Origin: Njordibacter sp905182035
Lineage (GTDB): Bacteria > Pseudomonadota > Gammaproteobacteria > Pseudomonadales > Balneatricaceae
Assembly: GCF_047730075.1 (NCBI RefSeq)
Contig: NZ_CP159831.1
Coordinates: forward strand, 2,852,001 to 2,916,000
DNA: 64,000 nt
Reading direction: 5' to 3'
Made by a program: the position numbers and the translations under genes. The notes below the pieces were generated by a model. The model had not been told where the DNA came from. It saw only the letters and a program-made list of their open reading frames with translations, and did not search any database. Positions 51,790-60,123 of this stretch are shown here, piece after piece; the first letter of the stretch is position 1, and every line of letters begins with the position of its first letter.

Positions 51790-52941
51790 TTACTCAATTA
51801 GCTTAAGCCATTTGTGCATTACATCAAGTGGGTATCCAGAACCGTAGCTCTCACCTACGCTGCTTCTTGACCAGCCCCCAAGTTGATCAACAATGTCTGT
51901 TGGACATTCAACAGCTCTCAGCCTGTCTCGCATACTATGTCTGAATGAATGTATTACGCACCCATCCTCAACATATTGTTTCATCCATTTATTCAAAGCT
52001 GCACTAGCTGAATTAGCATTGCACTTACCACCCTTGGTATACCTAGGAAATAGATACTTTTCATCTTCACATCCAAGTGCCTCAAAAGCCTGAGTAGCTG
52101 CCCACAGTGCAGCTCCCACCAATGGAACTGTGCGTTCGCTTGATTCTGTTTTAAGGCGTCGTGAGGTGTTGGGCTGTATGATTACATATGGAGTTGAGCT
52201 ATCCAAAACTACATCGCTTCGTTCAAGACCACAAGCTTCAGCAAGTCTCATACCCGTGTCGCTGACTAGTGCAATGAGCCACCTAATATCATCATCTAAA
52301 TTGTCACACAACGATTGAATATTCCTGATAGTTGGCAAGGGAATAGGCTGCCGTTTGGGTGTGCTCGGACCATCAGGTATGTATGTGTTGGTGAGCGGAT
52401 TCTTAATATCTAACCCATACTCTTGGATCATTAAGTTGATCATTGGACGAAGAGATGCAAATGCTCGCTTAATGGAGGTTCGCACCAATCCTTTTTGCAA
52501 TAAATAATCTCTAAATCTAGCACCATCAGAAGAAGTATAAGTAGTGAGGTCTTTGTTACCAACCGCATCTATTAGATAGCGAATATTACGATCCACCATA
52601 CTGTGAAACTTATGATTCTTATCACTCCCTTTTAACCTTAGGTAGTGTTCCTTTACATCCACAAGATCATAACCACATCCAACCAGAGATGGGTCAGAGC
52701 TGCTAAAGGGAGTACTGGTTAAACTTTGAGTAATCTGCTCAACGCGTATTGAACTCCAATAGGTTTCAAGCTGGAAATTAATATGATTGGAGCTTCGCAA
52801 TGCGACTCTTCTCAATCGGGTCTTTAGGCTTTTAACGATTCTTTTAGACGAGTAATGTCCTTTCATGTCTAACGGAATACGTCGGGAGAAGTAATACGTG
52901 CTGTTACGAAGAAATATATAAGAACAGGTTTGGTCGTTCAT
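51790..52941 (-). CDS. int: Tyrosine recombinase/integrase, element 2
   Basis: This 383-residue integrase is homologous to the element 1 enzyme along its whole length. The N-terminal region reads FLRNSTYYFSRRIPLDMKGHY; the catalytic Arg is in SDTGMRLAEACGL, the His/Arg box is HSFRHSMRDRLRAVE, the Trp is in LGGWSRSS and the Tyr in GESYG. The start ATG at 52941 is 2 nt inside IR-D, matching the layout in element 1. It lies next to tRNA-Arg, the target. The similarity of target and core implies that either enzyme might act on both elements. Confidence 0.93.
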   Translation of the reverse strand: MNDQTCSYIFLRNSTYYFSRRIPLDMKGHYSSKRIVKSLKTRLRRVALRSSNHINFQLETYWSSIRVEQITQSLTSTPFSSSDPSLVGCGYDLVDVKEHYLRLKGSDKNHKFHSMVDRNIRYLIDAVGNKDLTTYTSSDGARFRDYLLQKGLVRTSIKRAFASLRPMINLMIQEYGLDIKNPLTNTYIPDGPSTPKRQPIPLPTIRNIQSLCDNLDDDIRWLIALVSDTGMRLAEACGLERSDVVLDSSTPYVIIQPNTSRRLKTESSERTVPLVGAALWAATQAFEALGCEDEKYLFPRYTKGGKCNANSASAALNKWMKQYVEDGCVIHSFRHSMRDRLRAVECPTDIVDQLGGWSRSSVGESYGSGYPLDVMHKWLKLIE

Positions 52942-52943
52942 TT

Positions 52944-53020
52944 GGTTCACACCCACAAGCTAACATTGATGAAATGCTTGTACCACGGGAGTTCCCAAGG
53001 GATTTGGGGCGCGCCAGGAG
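52944..53020 (-). repeat. Inverted repeat IR-D, right copy (77 bp), reaching into tRNA-Arg
   Basis: This is the reverse complement of 48910-48986. Its outer 11 bases are part of the tRNA-Arg gene (acceptor strand). Confidence 0.95.
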
Positions 53021-53083
53021 GGAGTCGAACCCCCGACCAACAGGATCGGAACCTGCTACTCTATCCAGCTGAGCTACTGGCGC
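53010..53083 (-). tRNA. tRNA-Arg (anticodon CCG), integration target
   Basis: The cloverleaf is complete: acceptor GCGCCAG/CTGGCGC, D-arm GCTC/GAGT, anticodon stem GCAGG/CCTGT around TTCCGAT (anticodon CCG), and T-arm with TTCGACT. The gene is read leftwards and its 3' end is the attachment site. The encoded tail after the discriminator G is CCC rather than CCA, because element 2 replaced it. At the far end (28325) the original GCGCCA is found. CCA must be added by enzyme. Confidence 0.93.
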
Positions 53084-53244
53084 ATATTGCACAACCCTTA
53101 AAAGATATAGGGCTACTGCGAGGAAGCGGTATCATACGTGTGTTGAGGTTGAGGTTCAAGGCCCTAAGCAGAGCGTTTCGTTGGTTACAAATCACATATT
53201 TTGGCTATTTGTCAAACAGATGTTAGGGAATGCCCTGTTGCCCT

Positions 53245-53273
53245 TTCACGTTTGGATGTAATGTCGGTATAAT
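53245..53273 (+). promoter_or_regulatory. Sigma-70 promoter of the cytochrome c5 gene
   Basis: A -35 TTCACG (53245-53250), 17 bp, and a consensus -10 TATAAT (53268-53273) lie about 78 bp before the GTG start. Confidence 0.6.
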
Positions 53274-53351
53274 GCGGTTCAAATTTTAGTAAGGTGTCCA
53301 ACTACTGTGGTTGTCACACTCTTTTTCATTCTTTAGTATGAGGCATTTTAC

Positions 53352-53789
53352 GTGATCACATTTAAGCCTGCAGTCCTGTCCAGCCTTTTGGCTGGTGTTA
53401 TTTTGAGCCTTGGCTCCTTAGCTGTAGTGGCCAGCCACGACAGTGACGAAAGCATTGTTACTCGCATTAGTGCAGCAGGTAGTCAGTGCATAGAAGGTGA
53501 AGACTGCACACCGGAAGTGGCTGTGGTTGCAGCTGCACCTGCTGGTCCACGCTCTGGTGAGGATGTTTATGCCAGTGGTTGTGCTGCTTGTCATGATAGT
53601 GGCGCTGCTGGAGCACCTAAGTTTGGCGATGTTGCTGCTTGGAGTCCTCGTGTTGATAAGGGTATAGAAAAATTGTTCTCTAATGCTTGGTATGGTTACA
53701 AAGCCATGCCTGCTAAGGGTATGTGTAAGAAATGCTCTGAAGACGAAATCAAAGATGCTGTAATACATTTGGTTGATAACTCTAAGTAA
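53352..53789 (+). CDS. Cytochrome c5-family protein
   Basis: This 145-residue exported monohaem cytochrome has a signal peptide (about residues 1-27), a linker rich in Ala/Val/Pro, then the haem motif CAACH in YASGCAACHDSGAAGAPKFGD. The Met ligand is in KAMPAKGMCKKCS. The extra CxxC near the C-terminus is typical of cytochrome c5. It acts as a periplasmic electron carrier. It starts with GTG preceded by GAGG, and a short hairpin terminator follows. Confidence 0.92.
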   Translation: MITFKPAVLSSLLAGVILSLGSLAVVASHDSDESIVTRISAAGSQCIEGEDCTPEVAVVAAAPAGPRSGEDVYASGCAACHDSGAAGAPKFGDVAAWSPRVDKGIEKLFSNAWYGYKAMPAKGMCKKCSEDEIKDAVIHLVDNSK

Positions 53790-53805
53790 TTAACCACAAT
53801 TGCGA

Positions 53806-53830
53806 AAACCCAGCATTTGCTGGATTTTTG
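53806..53830 (+). terminator. Rho-independent terminator after the cytochrome gene
   Basis: CCAGC-ATTT-GCTGG (53810-53823) is followed by ATTTTTG. It lies about 17 bp after the stop codon. Confidence 0.75.
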
Positions 53831-53869
53831 TGCAAGGATGATGTGAGCAGTTAGAAAGGACGGTGTGTC

Positions 53870-54727
53870 ATGTCAGAATATATTAAGGGCATTTTGCTAA
53901 CTTCAGCAGGTGTGTTGATACTGAGTATTGATAGCTTGTTAATTCGATTAATTGCGGCAGATTCCTTTGATCTCCTGTTTTGGCGTGGGCTATTAATGAG
54001 CATTGCAATTTCTTTTGTGCTCAAAATACAAAGATCCACCAGTTCATGGCTGCCTATGGATGCAGTTAGCCTTAGGTCTTCTTTTCTTATGGCTATCCAC
54101 ATTGTAGCTTTTGTGATGGCTATCAATTTGAGTAATGTGGCGAATGTGCTGGTGATTCTTAGCGCTGCACCACTATTCGCCGCAGTGCTAGGCTGGATAT
54201 TTTTACGTGAAATGCCTCAACCTATTACTTGGGCAGCCATCCTCCTGGCAATGATAGGCATCGGTTGGGTATTAGCAGGCTCATGGTCTGAACCCAATTT
54301 TAAAGGCGACTTGCTGGCCTTGATCTGCTGCATTGGGTTGGCTGCAAGGTTTGTTAACGATCGTTCAGTAAGCCATAGAGATATGACTCCCTCATTAATT
54401 GTGGCAGGGCTTATGTTGGCCCTAGTGAGTTTTTTTGCTGGCAGTCCTATGGGGTTTTCTGGCAATTCTTGGTGGTATATGGTGGCATTGTGCCTGTTTG
54501 TGAGTCCACTGGCCTTGACCTTGATCACCATTGGTCCAATGCGTTTACCTGCCGCAGAAGTAGGTATGTTAATGTTACTGGAAACCGCCGTGGGGCCACT
54601 TTGGGTATGGTTATTTCTGAGCGAAGAACCCAGCTCTGCAGCCCTACAAGGTGGCTCCTTGGTTATAGGTACCTTGCTCCTCCATAGCCTATATCAGTGG
54701 CGCCAAAATCAACTTGAAAGCGTTTAA
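53870..54727 (+). CDS. EamA/DMT-family transporter
   Basis: This 285-residue inner-membrane protein has ten hydrophobic segments in two EamA repeats. Conserved points are LLFWRGLLMSIAI in the first half and LPAAEVGMLMLLETAVGPLWVW in the second. The family exports amino acids or other metabolites; the substrate is unknown. It is convergent with rep, with a 4-nt overlap of the stop regions. Confidence 0.9.
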   Translation: MSEYIKGILLTSAGVLILSIDSLLIRLIAADSFDLLFWRGLLMSIAISFVLKIQRSTSSWLPMDAVSLRSSFLMAIHIVAFVMAINLSNVANVLVILSAAPLFAAVLGWIFLREMPQPITWAAILLAMIGIGWVLAGSWSEPNFKGDLLALICCIGLAARFVNDRSVSHRDMTPSLIVAGLMLALVSFFAGSPMGFSGNSWWYMVALCLFVSPLALTLITIGPMRLPAAEVGMLMLLETAVGPLWVWLFLSEEPSSAALQGGSLVIGTLLLHSLYQWRQNQLESV

Positions 54728-56742
54728 AAGTCTGCAAACATTCCTTTAAGTCCAGCCAATGTAGCTTGGCCCTGCGCGACATTTTTCTTAGGGTCGTCAT
54801 CGCCTCGTCCTTGCCATTCCAAATCATCTGCAGGCAATTCATCTAAGAAACGGCTTGGGGTGCACTCTATGAGCTCGCCATATTGCTTGCGCTTTCTCGC
54901 TAGAGTGATGGCTAGGGTGCGCTTAGCGCGGGTAATGCCCACGTAGGCCAGACGCCTCTCTTCTTCTATGCTGCCTTCTTCTACTGCGTTTCTGTGAGGC
55001 AGTAACTCTTCTTCCATGCCCATTAAGAAAACGTGGGGGAACTCCAGCCCTTTGGCTGAGTGTAAGGTCATCATCTGCACCCTGTCCGTTTCATCCTCTT
55101 CCTCTTGACGCTCTAACAAGTCCATTAACACTAGGCGCGCTACGGCATCGCCCATATCAGCGTTGTCGTTTTTCTCCACTGCTTTTTCTAACGAAGTTTG
55201 TAGAGAAGAAATGAGCATTTCAACATTGGCCATACGTTTTTCTGCCATTGGTGGGCCACTACTGGTTTGTAATAACCAATCTTGGTATTCCATCTCGCGC
55301 ACCATTTGTCGCACACTGGCTATAGGATCTTCTTGTTGGGACTTTTGCGCTAGGTGCTCAATCCAGCCACCAAATTCTCTTACTCTGGCTAACGCTGCGC
55401 CACTGATGAATTGTTCTAAGCCAATTCCCTGGCAGGCATGTATAAGACTTTCGCCACGTTGATTAGCATAGTTAACAAGCTTTTCTAACGTCGCTGCGCC
55501 AATTTCCCGCCTTGGGGTATTCACAATACGCAAAAAGGCGTTGTCATCTGCTGGGTTTAGTAGAATTTTAAGATACGCCATAATGTCCTTCACCTCAGTG
55601 CGAGAGAAAAAGGATTGGCCGCCACTCATCTTGTAGGGCACTTTGTAGGCCTGTAATTTCAATTCCATCAACCGTGCCTGGTGATTGCCACGATAAAGTA
55701 TGGCGAAATCTCTAAATTCAGCCTCATTTTGTAATTGGAATTGTAGTATTTCGGTAGCTATCCGTTCTGCTTCAGCGTCTTCGTTACGACAACTAATCAC
55801 ACGAATAGGATCGCCAAAGGCCTTATCACTCCACAAAGCCTTGCTGAATTCGTGGGGGTTATTAGCGATAAGTTGGTTGGCTACTTTTAGAATTCTGCCA
55901 GTGGAACGGTAGTTTTGTTCTAGCTTAACCACCTTTAGAGTTGGAAAGTCTGCCTGTAACTCAGCCAAGTTTTCTGGCCTTGCACCACGCCAAGCATAGA
56001 TAGATTGATCATCATCACCTACTACCGTAAAGTTACTACGATGGCCCACCAGCTGCTTAACTAACAAATACTGCGAACTGTTGGTGTCTTGGTATTCGTC
56101 CACCAGCAAGTAGCGAACTTTGTTTTGCCACTTTTCTAAAATATCTGGGTGGGCTTTAAATAACTCAACTGGCTGAAGAATCAAATCATCAAAATCTACA
56201 CCGTTGTATAGCTTTAATGTCTTTTGGTAGGACTCATAAACCCGCGCAGCTAGTGCTTGCTCTGGGCCATTGGCACTAGCCATAGCTCTAGTGGGGCTAA
56301 TTAAATCGTTTTTCCAATTGGAGATAAGGTGCTGAATCGGTTCGCAAGCGTCTTCTACCGCTTCAAATTCTTTGTGTGTAAGGTCTTTTAGTAACGTTAG
56401 TACGTCTTGGGAATCGAAGATGGAGAAGCCTGGCTTATAACCCAAAGCAGTCACTTCTTTACGGATGATATTAAGGCCTAGATTGTGGAAGGTGGACACT
56501 GTAAGCCCGCGTCCTTCTTTACCCGTTATTAAATTTGCCACCCGCTCTTTCATCTCTCGAGCAGATTTATTGGTAAAGGTAAGGGCTATAATTTGATGAC
56601 CCTTGAGGCCACACTCAGCTATTAGATAAGCAATTTTTTCGGTGATTACACTGGTTTTACCCGAGCCAGCGCCAGCCAATACAAGGACTGGGCCAGTAAT
56701 CGCTTCTAGGGCTTCTTGTTGGCGTGGGTTAAGGCGGCTCAA
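54724..56742 (-). CDS. rep: ATP-dependent DNA helicase Rep
   Basis: This 672-residue SF1A helicase has the start MSRLNPRQQEALEAITGPV and motifs I (AGAGSGKT), Ia (ALTFTNKSAREM), II (LVDEYQDTN), III (VVGDDDQSIYAWRGA), IV (QNYRSTGRIL), V (MTLHSAKGLEFPHVF) and VI (VGITRAKRTL). Length and the IYAWRGARPEN region fit Rep rather than UvrD. It removes proteins ahead of replication forks in the 3'-5' direction. Confidence 0.95.
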   Translation of the reverse strand: MSRLNPRQQEALEAITGPVLVLAGAGSGKTSVITEKIAYLIAECGLKGHQIIALTFTNKSAREMKERVANLITGKEGRGLTVSTFHNLGLNIIRKEVTALGYKPGFSIFDSQDVLTLLKDLTHKEFEAVEDACEPIQHLISNWKNDLISPTRAMASANGPEQALAARVYESYQKTLKLYNGVDFDDLILQPVELFKAHPDILEKWQNKVRYLLVDEYQDTNSSQYLLVKQLVGHRSNFTVVGDDDQSIYAWRGARPENLAELQADFPTLKVVKLEQNYRSTGRILKVANQLIANNPHEFSKALWSDKAFGDPIRVISCRNEDAEAERIATEILQFQLQNEAEFRDFAILYRGNHQARLMELKLQAYKVPYKMSGGQSFFSRTEVKDIMAYLKILLNPADDNAFLRIVNTPRREIGAATLEKLVNYANQRGESLIHACQGIGLEQFISGAALARVREFGGWIEHLAQKSQQEDPIASVRQMVREMEYQDWLLQTSSGPPMAEKRMANVEMLISSLQTSLEKAVEKNDNADMGDAVARLVLMDLLERQEEEDETDRVQMMTLHSAKGLEFPHVFLMGMEEELLPHRNAVEEGSIEEERRLAYVGITRAKRTLAITLARKRKQYGELIECTPSRFLDELPADDLEWQGRGDDDPKKNVAQGQATLAGLKGMFADF

Positions 56743-56814
56743 GGAATAATCACTCTGTACAAAGGTGTCGGAAATCAGCTGCGAATTATAGGTGTTTTTT
56801 GGTTTTTATGCGCC

Positions 56815-58332
56815 CTATTTTTGTTGGCTCTCCATACTCAACACATCTAGCCGTCGATAACTTAAAGCCTCAAGCAGGTGGTTTTTTTGGATGTGTGGAG
56901 CTGTTTCCAAATCCGCAATAGTGCGGGCCACCCTAAGCACTTTGTGAACACCACGGGGGGACAGCTTTAAATTAACAACAGCGCTGGCTAGCAGCCGCTC
57001 TTCCACCGGTTTAACAGTAGCGTAGGTCATTAACATTGATACCGGCAGCAAGCCATTGAGCTGGCCACATCGTTTAAGCTGACGTTCTTGCGCAGCCAAG
57101 ACCCATTGTGAAGCCTGTTGGGTAGACACTCCCGCTTGAGGCGCCATCAGCGCAGCCGCTGACGGGCGTTGCACGGCAACTTGAAGGTCAATACGATCAA
57201 GAAGTGGCCCTGACAATCGTTGTAGGTAATTTGCCACCTTAGTTTGGGTGCAGCGGCAGGCGCTGTGCTCGTCTCCATAGTAACCACAAGGGCATGGGTT
57301 GGTGGCTGCAACTAGGCGGAATTGGGCCGGTAATATGCTTTGGTAGGCTGCCCTTGATACGTGAATTTCACCACTTTCTAGAGGCTGTCTCAGGCTATCC
57401 AGCACATGCCGTGGAAATTCAGCCAGTTCATCTAAAAATAAAACGCCATGGTGCGCTTGGCTGATTTCTCCTGCTCTTGGCACACGACCACCACCCACTA
57501 AAGACACTGCAGAAGCGCTGTGATGTGGTGCTCGCCAAGGAGCTCGGCGCCAAGTCTCTGGGTTAAACAAACCAAGGCTGGAATTAATAGCCCCCAACTC
57601 TAACGCTTGTTTTTCTGTGAGCGGGGCCAACAATCCATGCAAGCGCTGGGCAAGCATAGTTTTACCGGTGCCCGGAGGACCGCACATCAACAGGTTATGA
57701 TTACCCGCAGCAGCTATGATTAAAGCGCGCTTGGCTTGCTCTTGGCCACGAACGTCTAGTAACTCAGCACTTGGGGGTGACTCAGCTACGCCCGGTGGAA
57801 GTATTGGCTGTTGTTGTTTTTCTGGGTGGTGCAGCCACTGACTTAGCTGATTTAGGTGGCTTGGGCAAAGTACGCGGCTGGCCTTCGGCATGATGGCTTC
57901 TGCAGCATTAGCTGCTGCCACCACCATGATTCTGTGGCAAATTTGGCAGGCGATTGAGGCGCTCAATATGGCGGGACAGGGTCTGAGCTCAGAACTGAGG
58001 GCAAGTTCTGCCACAAACTCATAGCCTTTTACTTCCTCTACAGGTAGCTGACCACTGGCCGCCAAAAGTCCAATGGCGATAGCCAGATCAAAGCGGCCCC
58101 CTTCTTTGGGTAAGTCTGCAGGTGCTAGGTTAATGGTGATACGTTTGGCAGGAAACTCAAAACCTGCGTTAATAATGGCACTACGCACGCGGTCTTTGCT
58201 TTCCCTAACTGCAGTTTCAGGCAACCCCACAATAGTTAACGCCGGTAAACCACCACTTAGGTGTGTTTCAACACTCACTAAAGGTGCTTCAACACCCACA
58301 TAAGCGCGGCTGTATGTAATCGCGTAGGACAT
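56815..58332 (-). CDS. comM: ComM/YifB Mg-chelatase-like AAA+ ATPase
   Basis: This 505-residue protein has an N-terminal Lon-like domain (GLPALTIVGLPETAVRESKDR), Walker A (GPPGTGKTMLAQRL), Walker B (GVLFLDELAEF) and a C-terminal domain with the four-cysteine zinc knuckle (CPCGYYGDEHSACRC). ComM is a helicase for branch migration in natural transformation. It is monocistronic, 73 bp from rep. Confidence 0.95.
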   Translation of the reverse strand: MSYAITYSRAYVGVEAPLVSVETHLSGGLPALTIVGLPETAVRESKDRVRSAIINAGFEFPAKRITINLAPADLPKEGGRFDLAIAIGLLAASGQLPVEEVKGYEFVAELALSSELRPCPAILSASIACQICHRIMVVAAANAAEAIMPKASRVLCPSHLNQLSQWLHHPEKQQQPILPPGVAESPPSAELLDVRGQEQAKRALIIAAAGNHNLLMCGPPGTGKTMLAQRLHGLLAPLTEKQALELGAINSSLGLFNPETWRRAPWRAPHHSASAVSLVGGGRVPRAGEISQAHHGVLFLDELAEFPRHVLDSLRQPLESGEIHVSRAAYQSILPAQFRLVAATNPCPCGYYGDEHSACRCTQTKVANYLQRLSGPLLDRIDLQVAVQRPSAAALMAPQAGVSTQQASQWVLAAQERQLKRCGQLNGLLPVSMLMTYATVKPVEERLLASAVVNLKLSPRGVHKVLRVARTIADLETAPHIQKNHLLEALSYRRLDVLSMESQQK

Positions 58333-58428
58333 TGCCTTTCCTTGGTAGGCTGGTAATAACAGTTAAGTCTAGCAGGAGATTGTCATGCTGCACTGATACC
58401 TGTTTCGGCGCGCCCTATTCCAGTGCGC

Positions 58429-58462
58429 AAAGCCCAGCCATTGCGCCACTTTAGGGCTTTTT
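58429..58462 (+). terminator. Possible terminator upstream of the PII gene
   Basis: AAAGCCC (58429-58435) pairs with GGGCTTT (58454-58460), followed by TT. No plus-strand gene precedes it; it could end a short unseen transcript or be unrelated. The remaining 58333-58589 stretch holds the sigma-54 promoter. Confidence 0.3.
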
Positions 58463-58516
58463 AAACGAGTAAAGACAAGAAATAGTGGGTATTTGGCCGT
58501 TTTTAAGCCAATAAAG

Positions 58517-58533
58517 TTGGCACAATCCCTGCA
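58517..58533 (+). promoter_or_regulatory. Sigma-54 promoter of the PII gene
   Basis: TTGGCACAATCCCTGCA has GG and GC exactly ten bases apart, as required for -24/-12 recognition by RpoN. It lies about 57 bp before the start codon, consistent with NtrC-dependent induction in nitrogen limitation. Confidence 0.85.
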
Positions 58534-58589
58534 ACACCCTATGCTAGGCGATATGCCATTTATAAATCATTAGTGCAAAGGAACTCCCA

Positions 58590-58928
58590 ATGAAATTGGT
58601 CACTGCAATCATTAAGCCGTTCAAATTAGACGATGTACGAGAAGCGCTTTCGGATATGGGCGTACAAGGCGTCACAGTTACTGAAGTGAAAGGTTTTGGC
58701 CGTCAAAAGGGCCATACTGAACTTTACCGTGGTGCCGAATACGTGGTTGATTTTTTACCTAAAGTTAAAATTGAAGCAGCGGTAGAAGATGCCCTAGTTG
58801 ATCAGGTTATAGAAGCCATCAGCAACTCTGCTAATACTGGAAAAATTGGTGACGGCAAAATTTTTGTAGTTAATCTTGAACAAGCTATTCGTATCCGTAC
58901 AGGTGAAACAGGCCCAGAGGCGCTATAA
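58590..58928 (+). CDS. glnK: Nitrogen regulatory protein PII (GlnK-type)
   Basis: This 112-residue PII protein has the T-loop FGRQKGHTELYRGAEYVVDFLPK with the uridylylated Tyr51, and the B- and C-loop blocks TGKIGDGKIF and AIRIRTGETG. The start MKLVTAIIKPFKLDDVRE and the sigma-54 promoter fit GlnK rather than GlnB. It signals ATP/2-oxoglutarate and nitrogen status. No amtB follows, although glnK-amtB is the usual pair; dsbB comes next after about 200 bp. Confidence 0.93.
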   Translation: MKLVTAIIKPFKLDDVREALSDMGVQGVTVTEVKGFGRQKGHTELYRGAEYVVDFLPKVKIEAAVEDALVDQVIEAISNSANTGKIGDGKIFVVNLEQAIRIRTGETGPEAL

Positions 58929-59132
58929 AAGCAGCTGTATCGCGTTAAATCCCTCATATTTGGCGCTTTTTTAGTGCTAAAAATTATGTGGGGTTTAATG
59001 AGTTCAATTTATATTGTATATTATGTCAACTTATTTGTAGCAAGTTAGGGTTCATTTTCTATATTTAGCTTTGTAAAGTAAGACATAATAACGTGGTATC
59101 AGCCGCAATATAATAAGAGTTGACGACACATC

Positions 59133-59639
59133 ATGAAATACGCTGGTTTCAGAGGTAGATTTATCTTTGGCTTAGTCGCTTGTGCGGCGGTCTTAGCAGT
59201 GGCTTTGTATATGGAGTTCGCCATGGGCCTAGACCCATGCATGCTGTGTATGGGCCAACGCTTCATTTACCTAGGTATGGCCTTTGTGTTTATGCTGGCT
59301 GCCTTGCATAACCCCTACTTTGGTGGCCATAAACGCTACGGTTTTTTGCTTTTTTTACTAAGCTTAACCGGCTTAGGCTTAGCTGCCCGCCAACTGTATT
59401 TACAAAGCTTGCCAGTAGACCTAGTGCCTGCTTGTGGCCCTAGCTTTAGCTATATGGTTGATGCATTTCCATTTACTGATGTATTGATCAGCATGATTAA
59501 AGGTTCCGGTTCCTGTGCAGAAGTACAGTGGACTTTCTTAAGCTTGTCCATTGCTGGTTGGAGCTTTGTATTGTTTGGTCTATTTACGCTTTATTGCTTA
59601 CGCCTAAGCATGGTTCGTACTAAAATCATACTGGTTTAA
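59133..59639 (+). CDS. dsbB: Disulfide bond formation protein B
   Basis: This 168-residue inner-membrane quinone reductase has four hydrophobic segments. The first periplasmic pair is in DPCMLCMGQR, with the Arg that contacts quinone; the second pair is C in LVPACGP and C in GSGSCAEVQW. It reoxidises DsbA. It converges with pgpA, with a 4-nt overlap. Confidence 0.94.
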   Translation: MKYAGFRGRFIFGLVACAAVLAVALYMEFAMGLDPCMLCMGQRFIYLGMAFVFMLAALHNPYFGGHKRYGFLLFLLSLTGLGLAARQLYLQSLPVDLVPACGPSFSYMVDAFPFTDVLISMIKGSGSCAEVQWTFLSLSIAGWSFVLFGLFTLYCLRLSMVRTKIILV

Positions 59640-60112
59640 AACCACCAAGCTAGGCCTTGTAGAACCAAGGCTGCCATTACCCCTGCAATCACATCGTCTA
59701 GCATGATGCCAAAACCGCCCGTGACTTTTTTGTCGATCCAGTTAATGGGCCATGGTTTGATGATGTCAAAAAAACGAAACGCTACAAACCCAACCAAAAC
59801 CCATACCCAGCCTGCTGGCGCCGCTATCATGGTGATCCAAAACCCCACAAACTCGTCCCAAACGATGCCACCATGATCATGCACACCTAAATCTTCTGCT
59901 GTTTTACCGCATAGATAAATACCCAACACGCCAGTCACTAAAATCATCAGCAAATAGTAATCAAGGCTAAGTTGCGATAGGGGCCAATAGAGCAAAACAG
60001 CAGCTATAGTGCCAAAGGTACCTGGAGCTTTTGGTGCAGCGCCACTGCCGAAGCCAAAGGCCAACAAATGCACTGGGTTTAACCAATTGGGTTTTACATT
60101 AACCGTTGTCAT
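59636..60112 (-). CDS. pgpA: Phosphatidylglycerophosphatase A
   Basis: This 158-residue membrane enzyme removes phosphate from phosphatidylglycerophosphate. Family blocks are GSGAAPKAPGTFGT, HDHGGIVWDEFVGFW and FRFFDIIKPWPINWID, followed by GGFGIMLDDVIAG. The start at 60112 has AAGGA eight bases upstream. It follows thiL by 11 bp, the usual gammaproteobacterial order. Confidence 0.94.
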   Translation of the reverse strand: MTTVNVKPNWLNPVHLLAFGFGSGAAPKAPGTFGTIAAVLLYWPLSQLSLDYYLLMILVTGVLGIYLCGKTAEDLGVHDHGGIVWDEFVGFWITMIAAPAGWVWVLVGFVAFRFFDIIKPWPINWIDKKVTGGFGIMLDDVIAGVMAALVLQGLAWWF

Positions 60113-60123
60113 GGAACAATTCC

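Larger units (their letters stand above)
42554..53020. mobile_element. Integrative element 2 (10.5 kb, two-module, inverted-repeat architecture)
   Basis: The element lies between the direct cores at 42554-42567 and 53007-53020 (the tRNA end), with an inverted core at 48910-48922. It has the same plan as element 1: a replication/defence module (IR-C ends) and an integrase plus protease module (IR-D ends). The core-to-core period is 10,453 bp. The repeats do not match those of element 1 apart from short motifs, so the two are relatives rather than copies. It was probably inserted after element 1, at the tRNA-element 1 junction. Confidence 0.85.

Noticed and set aside
28325..53020. Elements as insertion sequences or transposons because of the inverted repeats
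   Set aside because: There is no transposase and no target duplication of IS type; the repeats end in the tRNA-derived core and tyrosine recombinases are present.
58408..58416. GGCGCGCC near 58410 as another attachment core
   Set aside because: It lacks CTCCTGG and any flanking repeat; a short palindromic coincidence.
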